A stretch of DNA of 64,000 nt from Anaerolineae bacterium (GCA_022843385.1 JALHNT010000026.1:1-64000); one strand, 5' to 3'. Counted from the first letter of the stretch, positions 1 through 9,682 are shown. Translations and numbers: made by a program. The notes: generated by a model from the letters alone, not told the origin.

Positions 1-966
1 ACCATTCTGGCCAATGTTGCCCGTAACGTCGCCGGAGATTTCGCCGATGTGTCGTCGTTGGTACCATCTGATTCCGATGTCCATGCCTGGACGCCCACGC
101 CCAATGATGTTGCCCGCGTCGCCGAGGCCGATGTGCTGCTGACAGTAGGCGCGGGGCTGGAATCGTTCCTGGGAGACTTGCTGGAAAATGCTGGTGAGAA
201 AGAGCCGGTGATCGTCTCCAATGGCATCGAGATGCTGTCATTTGCCGGTCAAAGTCATGACGACGAGGAACACACCGAACCCGCAGCCACCGAAGAAGCC
301 GGTCACAGCGAAGACGAACATGGCGCGGCGGAAGTGGTGGGCATCCTGGGGGAAGAAGGCGTCTGTGAGGATGAGCATCACGATGAGGAAGCTCAGAGCG
401 AAACCGAGCACAGCGAAGATGAACACAAACACGGTGCCTGTGATCCCCATGTCTGGACCAACCCGAATAACGTGGCGATCTGGGCCCGCAACATCGCCGA
501 AGCCTTCGCTGTAGCAGACGCTGCTAACGCCGAAGCCTATCGTGTGAATGCTGAAAGCTATGCCGCGCAGATGACGGCGCTGGATGAGGAAGTGACGCAG
601 ATCCTCTCCGTGATCCCAGAAGAACGCCGCGTGCTGGTGACCAATCACGAATTCTTTGGCTACTTCGCCCATCATTACGGCTTTGAAGTGGTCGGCGTGG
701 TCATCCCCGGCGGAACGACGCTGGGCGAGGCTGATCCGCAAACGATGGCGGCGCTGATCGAAGTCGTTCAGGAGGAACAGGTGACGTCCATCTTCGCCGA
801 AATCTCGGCTAATCCGCAGCTCGCCGAAACCGTCGCAGCCGAGACCGGCATCACAGTCGTCTCTACTATCTACAGCGATGCCCTCAGCGCCGCCGATGGC
901 CCGGCAGCGACATATGTAGATTATCTGCGCTATAATGCAACCGTGATCGCTGAAGCGTTGCAATAG
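1..966 (+). CDS. Zinc/manganese ABC transporter substrate-binding protein (5' end missing)
   Basis: Cluster A-1 (ZnuA/TroA) metal-binding protein that captures Zn2+ or Mn2+ outside the membrane for an ABC importer. The reading frame is open from base 1, and the residues encoded before the first possible start (GTG at 49) align naturally with the family, so the true start and signal peptide lie left of the window. Family metal ligands are visible: His in DVHAWTPTP, His in DPHVWTNP, His in TNHEFFGYFAHHYGF, and Asp in IYSDAL near the C-terminus. Between the first and second ligands lies a long acidic, His-rich loop (about bases 240-440, many HxxDE/EDEH units and two Cys), typical of zinc-specific members and thought to act as a metal chaperone. 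The ATPase gene follows 68 bases downstream. Zinc versus manganese is inferred from the loop; the family call itself is secure. Confidence 0.93.
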   Translation, partial: TILANVARNVAGDFADVSSLVPSDSDVHAWTPTPNDVARVAEADVLLTVGAGLESFLGDLLENAGEKEPVIVSNGIEMLSFAGQSHDDEEHTEPAATEEAGHSEDEHGAAEVVGILGEEGVCEDEHHDEEAQSETEHSEDEHKHGACDPHVWTNPNNVAIWARNIAEAFAVADAANAEAYRVNAESYAAQMTALDEEVTQILSVIPEERRVLVTNHEFFGYFAHHYGFEVVGVVIPGGTTLGEADPQTMAALIEVVQEEQVTSIFAEISANPQLAETVAAETGITVVSTIYSDALSAADGPAATYVDYLRYNATVIAEALQ

Positions 967-1034
967 CCTGCTGTGTGATTGTTCTGTGCTATTGGGGCGT
1001 TCACCCGCCCCCTAACCCATCTGTGATGTGACCG

Positions 1035-1862
1035 ATGATTGACGTACCTGAAATTGCCCCTGCCCGTGATTGGCTGGATAATTCTTCTTCACCAGACCTG
1101 CCGCCGGTCATCACCGCCCACGACCTGACCGTGATCTATCAGGACGAGCCGGCGCTGGAAGGTGTCAGCTTTTCAGTTCGGGCTGGGGAAAAAGTCGCCA
1201 TCATCGGCCCCAATGGCGCGGGCAAATCGACCCTCATCAAGGTCATTATGGGGCTGCTGCAACCCCAGTCGGGCAGCTACCACGTCGAAGGCGACCCGCA
1301 GACCGCCCTCGGCTATGTCCCCCAGAACGAAGGCGTGGACTGGAGCTTCCCGGTCACCGTGCACGATGTGGTCATGATGGGCTGCCTGCGCCAGATCGGT
1401 TGGCTGCGCTGGCCGGGTCGTCAGCAGCGGGAAGTCGTCAAAACCGCCCTGAATCGGGTTGGGATGAGCGACTTCGCCCAGCGCCAGATCGGTGAATTGA
1501 GCGGCGGGCAGCGGCGGCGTGTCTTCATCGCCCGCGCCCTGGCACAGCAGGCCAGCATCCTGCTGCTGGATGAACCCTTCAGCGGTGTCGATGCCAGCGC
1601 CCAGGCCAGCCTGCTCGATGTGCTGGATCGCCTGAATGACGACGGGTTGACCATTGTCCTCAGCACCCACGACCTGGGTCTGGCCTTCAACCACTTCGAT
1701 CAGGTGATGGCGCTGCGGCGGCACATGATCGCCTTCGGCTCCCCTGATCTGGTCTCACAGCCCGATGTGCTGGCACAGCTCTACGGCAGCCGCATCACCA
1801 CCTGGCGCGATGGTCAACCGGTGACGCTGTTCGTCGACGATCATCACTGCAACGGCTGCTGA
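1035..1862 (+). CDS. Metal ABC transporter ATP-binding protein (ZnuC/MntB type)
   Basis: ATPase subunit of the metal importer encoded with the preceding binding protein. It has Walker A (GPNGAGKST, near residue 57), a Q-loop region (GYVPQNEGVDWSFP, typical of the Mn/Zn group), the signature LSGGQRRR, Walker B (ILLLDEPFSGVD) and the switch His (STHD). The length of 275 residues is normal, with about 25 extra N-terminal residues before the ABC core. The C-terminal tail DDHHCNGC is rich in metal-binding residues, which is unusual for an ATPase and may respond to metal. No permease gene follows: the next gene is convergent. The membrane subunit must be left of the window or elsewhere. Confidence 0.94.
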   Translation: MIDVPEIAPARDWLDNSSSPDLPPVITAHDLTVIYQDEPALEGVSFSVRAGEKVAIIGPNGAGKSTLIKVIMGLLQPQSGSYHVEGDPQTALGYVPQNEGVDWSFPVTVHDVVMMGCLRQIGWLRWPGRQQREVVKTALNRVGMSDFAQRQIGELSGGQRRRVFIARALAQQASILLLDEPFSGVDASAQASLLDVLDRLNDDGLTIVLSTHDLGLAFNHFDQVMALRRHMIAFGSPDLVSQPDVLAQLYGSRITTWRDGQPVTLFVDDHHCNGC

Positions 1863-2060
1863 ATCAAAAATCATCGATTGCTTCAGCCGAGCCGAAACCC
1901 TGGATGCTCGTCATTTGAGTTCGGTTCCGCATTGCCAAGGGAATCATAGTCAGGGTTGTTGCATCGTGCACACCGAATTATAGGGTTGATCGATGGATTT
2001 TCCGCCGGAAATGGCGGCTCTACTCCGCGCATTCCCGGCTCAGCGGTTACGCTGACAACA

Positions 2061-3449
2061 CTATGTTATGCGGAAAGCAACCGCCGGACGCTTGTCCAGC
2101 ACCTCTGGCACATGGATCGTCAGGCCACGCCCCTGAGTGTCGAAGCGCAGCGGCTCGCTGTGACCCAGTTGCTGGATGGTCTGCGGCGGACTGCCCTGAA
2201 AGTCCTCAATCGTGACGGCGGTTGACGACGGTGTGCCGAGCAGGATGGCATACACCGCGCCGTCCTTTTGCGTGAAGCGCACATCCATCCCGTCGGCGGT
2301 TTTGCCCTCGGCTGTCGTCCAGGGCGATGTGTCGAACAGCGCCTCACCGTTGATCGCCAGCCAGTCGCCCAGCCCGACCAATCGCTCGCGCTGCAATTCC
2401 GGGATGCTGCCATCGGCTCTCGGCCCCACATTCAGCAGCAGGTTGCCATTCTTGCTCACCACATCGACCAGCAGGCGCACCAGCGCATCGACCGAGAGAT
2501 AATCAGCCGGCCCCTCGATCTGGTTGTAACCGAATGAGTGACCAATGCCCCGGCACATTTCCCAGGGATGCGGCTGAATGCCGGTGAATGTCGAGTATTC
2601 GGGCGTGATGTAATCGTAATGGAATTCCTTTTCCCCTTTGTGCAGCACGCCGAAATCGCTTACCGCCTCAACCGGCTTCTGTGACCAGCGATCATTGATC
2701 ACACCTTCGGCGACGGTGTTGTAATAATAGGCGAACAACTCCGGCGAGTGAGCCGCAACCGGATAACCGATGTCATTCCACAACACCGACGGCGCATAAC
2801 GATCAATCAGCTCGCGGAAATGCCCGTTGGCATAGGCGATGAACTCGGCTGATTGCACAATCGTCCCCTGCACATCCGGGAAATCCAGCACCGGGCGCGA
2901 TTCGAACGTCCAGTCCAGGCCGCCGGAATAATACAACCCCATGCGCATCCCCTGCTGCCGCACCGCCGTCGTCAGTTCACCGACCAGATCGCGTCGGGCA
3001 GCGAACCCCGGCGGACGCTTGGGACTGGTGCTTCCGCTGGGCCAGAGCAGAAAGCCGTCATGATGCTTGGTGGTCAGCACCACATAACGCGCCCCGACCT
3101 GGCTGAACAACGCCGCCCACTCAGCCGGATTCCACGCTTCCACCGCCTGATTGAAACGTGGCGCGAAGTCCTCGTAAGCGAATTTTTCGCCATAGGTCGC
3201 GGTGTGATGCCGGCGGGTGGGGGTATCGCCGACGCGCAGCGAATTCTGATACCACTCGGCATAGGGGTTGTTGGCGAACATCGCCGACCAGCCCTTCTCC
3301 GCCACCTGCCGGTCAATGTCCTCGCCCGGCGGGGCCCAACCCGGCACTGAATACAAACCCCAGTGGATGAAGATGCCGAGCTTGGCTTTGGCGAACCATT
3401 CCGGCAGGACATGCTGCCGCACCGATTCGAGCGTAGGTTCAAAGGTCAT
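2061..3449 (-). CDS. GH29 alpha-L-fucosidase
   Basis: Glycoside hydrolase family 29 retaining exo-alpha-L-fucosidase of 462 residues. Visible signatures are the substrate-binding FIHWG (His29), the HHDGF segment, and VLWNDIGYP, whose Asp (about 226) matches the family nucleophile. A C-terminal beta-sandwich region follows. There is no signal peptide, so it is probably cytoplasmic. I chose the internal ATG at 3449 rather than 3470 because AGGAG lies 11 bases upstream of it and the family N-terminus starts there. It is the last gene of the minus-strand fucose/rhamnose operon and is clearly more divergent from the three tandem GH29 genes upstream than they are from each other, so it probably has a different linkage or aglycone preference. 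Confidence 0.93.
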   Translation of the reverse strand: MTFEPTLESVRQHVLPEWFAKAKLGIFIHWGLYSVPGWAPPGEDIDRQVAEKGWSAMFANNPYAEWYQNSLRVGDTPTRRHHTATYGEKFAYEDFAPRFNQAVEAWNPAEWAALFSQVGARYVVLTTKHHDGFLLWPSGSTSPKRPPGFAARRDLVGELTTAVRQQGMRMGLYYSGGLDWTFESRPVLDFPDVQGTIVQSAEFIAYANGHFRELIDRYAPSVLWNDIGYPVAAHSPELFAYYYNTVAEGVINDRWSQKPVEAVSDFGVLHKGEKEFHYDYITPEYSTFTGIQPHPWEMCRGIGHSFGYNQIEGPADYLSVDALVRLLVDVVSKNGNLLLNVGPRADGSIPELQRERLVGLGDWLAINGEALFDTSPWTTAEGKTADGMDVRFTQKDGAVYAILLGTPSSTAVTIEDFQGSPPQTIQQLGHSEPLRFDTQGRGLTIHVPEVLDKRPAVAFRIT

Positions 3450-3494
3450 GATCGTTTTCGCTCCTAGCATGAAAATCTACGCAGGTCAGGGAAG

Positions 3495-3522
3495 GTAGGG
3501 GTGCAATATATTGCGCCTCTAC
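3495..3522. repeat. REP-like hairpin GTAGGGG(T)GCAATA/TATTGCGCC
   Basis: A 28-base near-perfect palindrome with outer arms GTAG...CTAC and inner arms GCAATA/TATTGC. It lies in the 93-base gap between the GH78 and GH29 genes. It belongs to the family of GTAGGG...CCCTAC hairpins seen elsewhere in this window. In a minus-strand transcript it would fold into a strong stem between two operon genes. Confidence 0.75.
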
Positions 3523-3542
3523 AGGAGAAATTGGAACAAGCA

Positions 3543-6203
3543 TCACGGCACCGCCTCCAGACGGAAGGTGTAATCCCCGGAACCGACCAGCAGGCGGATA
3601 TGGTCGGCGGCTTCATGGATTTCCACGATGCCGGGGACATCGGCCATCGGCTGACCCCCACTCCAGATCAGGCTATCGCCTTCCATCAGCCGCGCCGACT
3701 CCGTGTCGGACAATCGGGGCAGCCGGATTTCGGCCTGGCTGCCCACCGGGATGCGAGTGTGCAGGCCAAAGCTGTTGGCATCGCGTTCCCAGGCGCTTGC
3801 GATCACGCCGCGTACCGTGTGCAGGGTGGCGCTCGCCCGTGTCAATCCAGCCAGCAGCGGCGGCGCGATGACGAAGTGACCGAATGCCGGGCGATCCGAA
3901 TTGACGCGAAGGCCGGCCAGCGCCCGGTAGAACCACGCGCCAATCGAGCCATACATGCCGTGATTATGTGAGTTCATGCCGCCGCCGGTCGCCTGCTCCC
4001 AGCGTTCCCAGATGGTGGTCGCGCCGTGTTCCAGCATATAGCCCCAACTGGGGTAGCTGGTCTGGGTCGCCAGCCGGAAGGCCAGATCGCCGCGCCCGGC
4101 CTCGGTCAGCACCTCCAGGATGTACTTGGTCGTCAGATTGCCCGTCGTCAGATGTCCCTCATGTTCCTCAATATCGCGGATCAGACTCGCCAGCGTCCGC
4201 GCCCGACGATCTTGCGGCACCAGTCCCATGTAGAGCGCCAGCGTGTTGCAGGCCTGGTTGTTGCTGCCGTAGCCGCCCGCCGCCTCATCCCAGAAACGGT
4301 CATTGAAGGCAGCCTGAATCTGAGCGAACTGAGCGTGATAAACAGCCGCATCCGCCCCATGCCCCAGCACGGCGGCCATCTGCGCCATCAGCCAGGTGGC
4401 ATAAGCATAATAGGCGGTCGAGACCAGCGGCGCGGGCGTCTTGTAGGCGACGGCGGAGCTGCCAATGCTGCCCGCCAGCCCTTCCGCGATGGGCGGGGCC
4501 CAGTCGCCGAAGTGTCCATAAGTGACGATGTGCTGTTCCGAGCGCGAGGTCAGGTAATCCACCCAGCGGCGCATCCCATCGTAATGATCGGTCATCGGGC
4601 CGGTGTCGCCATAATAGGTGTAGAGCAGCCAGGGGATCAGCACATAGCACACGATCACCGGATCGCCAGGACGGCTGCCCCAACGGAAAGGCGCGGTATC
4701 AGCGATAGCCCCGGCTTCATCCTGGGTATCGGCGATGTCGTACAGCCATTTACGCAGCAGCCGCGCCAGATCAAAGTTGAGGATGGCCTCCTCGCTGCGG
4801 GCCGCCATGTCGTTCAGCCAGCCCATCCGTTCATCGCGCTGGGGGCAGTCGGTCGGCAGGCCATGCAGATTCGAGGCTTCGGTCCACCACACCGCCTGGT
4901 GAATCCGGTTGATGAGCGGGTGATCGCAGTCGAACTGCCCGGTCGAAGCGACGGCGGAACGAACCACCGCAATCTGGATCGAGTCCAGCGTCGGCTGGCC
5001 GGGATAGCCTTCGACCTGCACATAACGAAAACCATGATAGGTGAAGCGCGGCTCCCAGCTCTCGACGCCTTCCCCCTTGAGGATGTACCGGTCGCGGGCG
5101 CGCGCCGAACGCAGATTCTCCTGGTTGACCGTGCCATCGTCATACAGCGACTCGGCGAAGCGCAGCGTGATCGTCGTGCCGCGTTCGCCCTGGGCCGTCA
5201 GCCGCGCCCATCCCGCCAGATTTTGTCCGGTGTCATAGACGAAGATGCCGGGTTTCGGCTGACTCACGGATGCCGCCTGTCGCCGCTCGACCACCTGCAC
5301 CGGTTCGAGCATGGCCGAGACCAGTCGCCCGCCCGGCCCATCCGTGACCATCGCGCCCGCCCAGTTATCCATGACCGTTCCGGGGGTGTCCCAGCCGGGG
5401 CGTTCCAGCCGCGCATCATACACTTCGCCGTCATACACGCTGTTGGCGAGGAGCGGGCCATCGCTGACCTGCCACCAGCTCCCGCCGGCGTTCCAGCGCC
5501 CGGTGATGACCCGCTGGGTCGAGCCATCCCCCAGTTGCATCTCAAGCTGGGCGATCAGCTTCGGTGTGCCATACCAGCCATGACCGACGATCACACCGAT
5601 GCCATTCGCCCCCGGTCGCAGCAGTCCGCCGACATCGTAGGTGCTGTAGAGCGCTCGTTTGCCGAAATCGGTCTGTGCCGGTTCGAGGACGCTCTCGCCC
5701 ACTTTCTGCCCGTTCAATCGCAGTTCGTGCCAGCCCAGCCCACACAGATACATCCGCGCCGCGACGATGGGCTGCTCGACTTCGAATTGCTGCCGGAAGT
5801 ACAGCGCCTTGCCATTCCAGCCAGCCGGAAAGCCGATCCACTGCGCCAGCCAGTCCTCGGCGTGCAGCAGTCCCATCTCAAACCCGGTCGGTTCACTATA
5901 GGCGCTGGGGCGATCCTGCTCGTCCCAGGCCCGCACCCGCCACCAGACGCGCTGCCGGCTGACGAGGGGGATACCCGCATATTGAATCAACGGCAGAAGC
6001 CCGGCAGGCGTCTTGCCGCTGTCCCACAGATCACCGTGACCGGCCGCCAGGTGGTCGGGCGATGACGCCACCTGAATCTGATAGGCGGTTTGTGCCTGTC
6101 CCCGTTCATGATGCTCCAGTTTCCACGAGAAGCGCGGACGGGGGACATCGATCCCCAGCGGATGGGGCGCGTGTTCACAGCGCAGATCGACAATCTTCAA
6201 CAC
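3543..6203 (-). CDS. GH78 alpha-L-rhamnosidase
   Basis: Large (886-residue) GH78 inverting alpha-L-rhamnosidase. It has N-terminal beta-sandwich domains from the LRCEHAPHPLGID start, a central concanavalin-like domain, an (alpha/alpha)6 barrel and a C-terminal beta domain. The two family active-site segments are present: DCPQRDERMGW, carrying the general acid Glu, and GATTIWERWE, carrying the general base Glu. No signal peptide is seen, so cytoplasmic action on imported rhamnosides is likely. The start is a GTG at 6203 with GAGG five bases upstream; a TTG at 6200 is an alternative with better spacing. It sits in the same minus-strand operon as four GH29 genes, which suggests a substrate carrying both fucose and rhamnose. 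Confidence 0.95.
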   Translation of the reverse strand: MLKIVDLRCEHAPHPLGIDVPRPRFSWKLEHHERGQAQTAYQIQVASSPDHLAAGHGDLWDSGKTPAGLLPLIQYAGIPLVSRQRVWWRVRAWDEQDRPSAYSEPTGFEMGLLHAEDWLAQWIGFPAGWNGKALYFRQQFEVEQPIVAARMYLCGLGWHELRLNGQKVGESVLEPAQTDFGKRALYSTYDVGGLLRPGANGIGVIVGHGWYGTPKLIAQLEMQLGDGSTQRVITGRWNAGGSWWQVSDGPLLANSVYDGEVYDARLERPGWDTPGTVMDNWAGAMVTDGPGGRLVSAMLEPVQVVERRQAASVSQPKPGIFVYDTGQNLAGWARLTAQGERGTTITLRFAESLYDDGTVNQENLRSARARDRYILKGEGVESWEPRFTYHGFRYVQVEGYPGQPTLDSIQIAVVRSAVASTGQFDCDHPLINRIHQAVWWTEASNLHGLPTDCPQRDERMGWLNDMAARSEEAILNFDLARLLRKWLYDIADTQDEAGAIADTAPFRWGSRPGDPVIVCYVLIPWLLYTYYGDTGPMTDHYDGMRRWVDYLTSRSEQHIVTYGHFGDWAPPIAEGLAGSIGSSAVAYKTPAPLVSTAYYAYATWLMAQMAAVLGHGADAAVYHAQFAQIQAAFNDRFWDEAAGGYGSNNQACNTLALYMGLVPQDRRARTLASLIRDIEEHEGHLTTGNLTTKYILEVLTEAGRGDLAFRLATQTSYPSWGYMLEHGATTIWERWEQATGGGMNSHNHGMYGSIGAWFYRALAGLRVNSDRPAFGHFVIAPPLLAGLTRASATLHTVRGVIASAWERDANSFGLHTRIPVGSQAEIRLPRLSDTESARLMEGDSLIWSGGQPMADVPGIVEIHEAADHIRLLVGSGDYTFRLEAVP

Positions 6204-6335
6204 GATGGCCTCAACTTTCGTGACCGGATAACCCTCAATCTCCGCTTTCCGCCGAAAATAGGGTTGAACGCTTTTACACGGGTTTCCGCCGCAGGGAGGT
6301 TGCCCAGGTTAAGAAACATCCGGGAAATGGTTGAC

Positions 6336-6404
6336 GCGGACACCCCGTTGGGTGTCCCTACGAACGAGCGATTGGTGTAGGGACGTGCAACGGCACGTCC
6401 GTCC
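6336..6404. repeat. REP-like composite of two hairpins
   Basis: Two adjacent palindromes in opposite orientation: GGACACCCCGTTGGGTGTCC followed by CTAC at 6338-6361, then GTAG followed by GGACGTGCAACGGCACGTCC at 6377-6400. The linker reads GAACGAGCGATTGGT. An almost identical composite is at 23695-23763. It lies in the 229-base gap between the GHL6-like gene and the GH78 gene. Confidence 0.85.
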
Positions 6405-6432
6405 GTCTGTAACTTCACACATATCTGTCCGG

Positions 6433-8439
6433 TTATTCCACCACCACCACCGCGTGTGCGCCAACGGGCGGCAGATCGATGCTCACCACGCCATCCTTGA
6501 ACTGAAACGGGACAGCCTGCCGCTCCGGTGCCAGATAGACCTGCGCTGGCGCATTCTCCCGCCGCAGCGCCAGCCCGATGCCGGCCGTCGCCCACGATTG
6601 ATCGACATGATTGATCGACTGCATCGACCGACGCGGGTGATAGCACACCACATGGATGACCTGCCGCGCCGGATGCGAGGCAGCCGCCGCCTGTTCCAGC
6701 AGACTGACCTCGGCCCATCCCGGCGCTGCGGGCTTTATGCGGGCGGGCGGCAGGAAGGTCGCCAGCGCGGCGGCCACCATGGCCCGGTAGGCCCAGTAAT
6801 CATGACGACGGTAGCCGGTGAAGACCGGCGCGGCGAAGTACAGGACGTTATCTTTACTGACCGCCACCGGCGCGTGGAGCGCCTCGCCCACCGGCGCGTG
6901 CTGGTGGCTGATGAAGTGTTCCCACGTCCGGTTGAACAACGCCGACTTGATCTCGCCATAGCTCACGGCCCCTGCCGCCGGCGTGACCAGGTGCGCCTGT
7001 TCATAGAAGGCGTAATCGTAATCCGTCGCTAACTCGCTGTCACCGATCAGCGTCGCATCCGGGCGCAAGTAGCTGGGGATGGTTGGCGCGGGTTTCTGAT
7101 AGTGCGCTGGAATCGCCTTCAGCCGGAATGAACCGGACTCATCCAGTGTCGCGGTGCCGCTGGCGATCAGGCGTCCGCCCTTGCTCAGATAGGCATTCAG
7201 TTTGGCGATCTTTCCCTCATCCAGCTTGATGCCATCCGGCAGGATCAGCGCCGGATAGCGGCTGAAATCGGCTTCGGTATCGATCACATCGAATTGATAG
7301 CCCAGTTCCAGCAGCAGTTGCGCCGCCCCTTCGACATCCGCCCCATAGGCCGCGATGCCGCCCCAGTTCTGTTTGCCCAGATCGGCGGCGACGATAGCAA
7401 TTTCGGCGGTGGGGACGGCATCCATCAGCCAGGGTTCGAGCTTTTCGACCCGCTCGAACGTCCGCCCGATCAGGCGATACACCGCCGGGTCGAGGGCGCC
7501 GCGTGGGTGCAGTTGGTCACCGACACACACCTTGCCGCCCGCCGCCAGGATCGTCCCGACTTCGTAATCCAGTTGGTCGGTGGTCTTCAGCCCGCCGAAG
7601 TCCCCCCATGAACTGTGGAAGCGTCCGTTCATGCCGATGAAATCCAGGTCGTAGGTGCGCGCCTGCCGCGCGGCGATCGGATAATGCAGATAACCCCAGC
7701 CGGAGGTCGTCGGCAGACTCTCGACTTCCAGGTGAGTCATATACGGGGCGACACGGCGCATATCCGGCTTGATGGTGCCGTTGTAATAGATCAGGCACGA
7801 CGCCTTCTTCTGCTGCACCAGCTTCGACATATCGTCGAAAAAATCGGTCTGCATCTTGCGGGCGTAATCCCAGACCTGGGCATCATCCTCGATATTGACG
7901 CCGGCGGCGTGCATCTTCAGCTTCGACCATGAGGCATAATTCGGCTGGGCAAAGCAGATGTCGAACCACATGCCATCGACATCGTACAACGACATGATCT
8001 CCTCGGTGGCGGCGAAGCAGAGATCGCGGTAGCCGGAACTGACATCCATCGTCGCCCAGCCCCACTGCCCGGAGAGCGGCGGACGATCCGCCAGCGTTCC
8101 ATCCTTATTGACGATGCGCCATTCCGGGTGTTCCCGCCCAGCCAGTTCATCCCACATGATCGAGTAATAAACCGGGCAGGCGATCCCGCGCTTGTGCAGC
8201 GCCTCGATCATCTCGCCCAGCAGGTCGAACTGGAGTGTCGGATGGACGGTGCCGACCTTCGTCGGGTAGTACGAGTAACCGTGATGACACTTGGCAAAGA
8301 TATTGATCGAATTGACGTGGGCATCGACCAGCGTTTGGGCGAAGGCATCGGCTTTGAAATCCGCGCCGACCTCGGCACAGTGTTCCGAGGTGTGGAAATC
8401 GAGATGAATCTGACGAAACGGAAGCGATAATTTGGGCAT
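6433..8439 (-). CDS. GHL6/GH151-like glycoside hydrolase (possible alpha-L-fucosidase)
   Basis: Protein of 668 residues with a TIM-barrel N-terminus (RQIHLDFHTSEHC...NSINIFAKCHHGYSYY) and a middle region resembling the GH42 trimerisation (class-I amidotransferase-like) domain. The N-terminus matches my recollection of the hypothetical glycosyl hydrolase 6 (GHL6) group, some of which are GH151 alpha-L-fucosidases. Acidic candidates are in DGMWFDICF and around YNGTIKPD. The start is taken at the ATG at 8439 because AAAGGAG is eight bases upstream; the GTG at 8445 lies too close. It is 13 bases downstream of a GH29 gene and has no signal peptide. The glycosidase class is well supported; the substrate is inferred only from its neighbours. 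Confidence 0.75.
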   Translation of the reverse strand: MPKLSLPFRQIHLDFHTSEHCAEVGADFKADAFAQTLVDAHVNSINIFAKCHHGYSYYPTKVGTVHPTLQFDLLGEMIEALHKRGIACPVYYSIMWDELAGREHPEWRIVNKDGTLADRPPLSGQWGWATMDVSSGYRDLCFAATEEIMSLYDVDGMWFDICFAQPNYASWSKLKMHAAGVNIEDDAQVWDYARKMQTDFFDDMSKLVQQKKASCLIYYNGTIKPDMRRVAPYMTHLEVESLPTTSGWGYLHYPIAARQARTYDLDFIGMNGRFHSSWGDFGGLKTTDQLDYEVGTILAAGGKVCVGDQLHPRGALDPAVYRLIGRTFERVEKLEPWLMDAVPTAEIAIVAADLGKQNWGGIAAYGADVEGAAQLLLELGYQFDVIDTEADFSRYPALILPDGIKLDEGKIAKLNAYLSKGGRLIASGTATLDESGSFRLKAIPAHYQKPAPTIPSYLRPDATLIGDSELATDYDYAFYEQAHLVTPAAGAVSYGEIKSALFNRTWEHFISHQHAPVGEALHAPVAVSKDNVLYFAAPVFTGYRRHDYWAYRAMVAAALATFLPPARIKPAAPGWAEVSLLEQAAAASHPARQVIHVVCYHPRRSMQSINHVDQSWATAGIGLALRRENAPAQVYLAPERQAVPFQFKDGVVSIDLPPVGAHAVVVVE

Positions 8440-8452
8440 GGTCACAACTCCT

Positions 8453-9682
8453 TTAGGTTAGCACGACGACGGTATCGATGGGGTCGCGCTGGTCTTCGGC
8501 TAAAAAGAGGGTCAAGCGGTCAGCCTGTCGTTCGATCATCACGGCGCTGCCATCGCGCAGCAGATGCGCTTGCCGCACCGTTTCCGGCACACCGCTGATG
8601 GTCGGCGCGTCGCTCTGATCATCCAGCAGATGCAGATAATGGGTATCGGCTCGGCGGGTGCTGACACTGAACGCTGTCGGCGGAATCACACCTTTGCGTG
8701 TGCCGTAGATCGACTCGCCGTTGGTCTTCAGCCACTCGCCGATCTCGCGCAGGCGGCGGGCGTGGATCGGGTTAATCACCCCCTCGGCATTCGGCCCGAC
8801 ATTGAGCAGGTAATTGGCCCCGGCGCTGGCGCTGCGAACCAGATAATGGGCCAGGGCGCGGGTCGATTTGTGGTTGCGGCTGCCTTCGATATAGAACCAG
8901 TGGTCATTGATCGTCATGCACACTTCCAGCGGCAGGGGAGAGACATAGGTAGTGTTGAAGTCCACCGTGTTCATCCCCGGCAAATCCTGCTCAAAGTTCT
9001 GCACATCCTCCCCCGGCAGCGGATCATCATGACGGTTGTTGATGACGACCGCCTGGGGTTGCAGCGTGTGGATCAGGTCATAGAGCCTGTCGTATTCAAA
9101 CGATCCACCCGGCCTGAAGTAGGGGTAGACCTCAAATTGATTGCCGCGCGGCCAGTCGCCATCAAACCACATACAGGCGATCTCGCCATAATTCGTACAC
9201 AGTTCGCGCACCTGCCCATGCAGGAAGTCCAGATAATCCGACCACGCCAGCCCGCTCTCGTGGCGGAAGCGGTAGGCCGGGTGATGCCAGTCCAGCAGCG
9301 AACTGTAAAACCCCAGCTTGATGTCGCTGCGGCGGGCGGCGGCGTCTGCCAGCTCGCGCACCGGGTCGCGTCCGAAAGTGGCTCGTGTCACTTTGTAATC
9401 GCTCAACGCCGTATCGTACATGCTGAAGCCATCGTGATGCCGGCTGGTGAAGACGAGGTATTTCTGCCCCGCGTCCGCCGCGATGCTCACCCACTCGTCA
9501 GCATTGAAGCGCGTCGGGTTGAAGCCATAGGCGAATTGTTCGTAATCCGGCACCGCAATCGCTTCGGCTGCCATGATCCAGTCGTGGCGCGCCGGGATGG
9601 CCGACGGCCCCCAATGAATGAACATGCCGAAGCGGATGTCCTGAAACCGGTTCAACCCCTGCGCTGAAGCCTGTAATGTCAT
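8453..9682 (-). CDS. GH29 alpha-L-fucosidase (tandem copy 1)
   Basis: Cytoplasmic GH29 enzyme of 409 residues and the last of three tandem paralogues in transcription order. Motifs: FGMFIHWG (substrate His), SRHHDGF, and CMWFDGDWPR, whose Asp fits the nucleophile position. It shares a long nearly identical block with its two sisters (from WHHPAYRFR to WFDGDWPR) but differs in the active-site rim: GPSAIPARHDW replaces (I/L)YAIIAKQEW, and the WPRGNQFEVYPYF segment lacks the DESNAYFQ of the others. The start at 9682 has AGGA nine bases upstream; the frame is open further to 9730 but that part does not match the family. This is the most diverged copy, so altered specificity is plausible. Confidence 0.93.
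   Translation of the reverse strand: MTLQASAQGLNRFQDIRFGMFIHWGPSAIPARHDWIMAAEAIAVPDYEQFAYGFNPTRFNADEWVSIAADAGQKYLVFTSRHHDGFSMYDTALSDYKVTRATFGRDPVRELADAAARRSDIKLGFYSSLLDWHHPAYRFRHESGLAWSDYLDFLHGQVRELCTNYGEIACMWFDGDWPRGNQFEVYPYFRPGGSFEYDRLYDLIHTLQPQAVVINNRHDDPLPGEDVQNFEQDLPGMNTVDFNTTYVSPLPLEVCMTINDHWFYIEGSRNHKSTRALAHYLVRSASAGANYLLNVGPNAEGVINPIHARRLREIGEWLKTNGESIYGTRKGVIPPTAFSVSTRRADTHYLHLLDDQSDAPTISGVPETVRQAHLLRDGSAVMIERQADRLTLFLAEDQRDPIDTVVVLT

Noticed and set aside
994..1011. Stem GGGGCG-TTCACC-CGCCCC between the two metal-transport genes
   Set aside because: Too short to be a terminator (no T run) and it lacks the GTAG/CTAC arms, so I did not list it with the hairpin family.
4026..6065. Long open frame of 679 residues on the plus strand
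   Set aside because: It is the antisense shadow of the GH78 gene, with no ribosome site and a composition unlike a real protein; the GH78 reading has full family motifs.
8564..9667. Open frame of 367 residues on the plus strand; similar frames opposite the other GH29 genes
   Set aside because: Antisense shadows of the fucosidase genes, recurring because the genes are paralogues.
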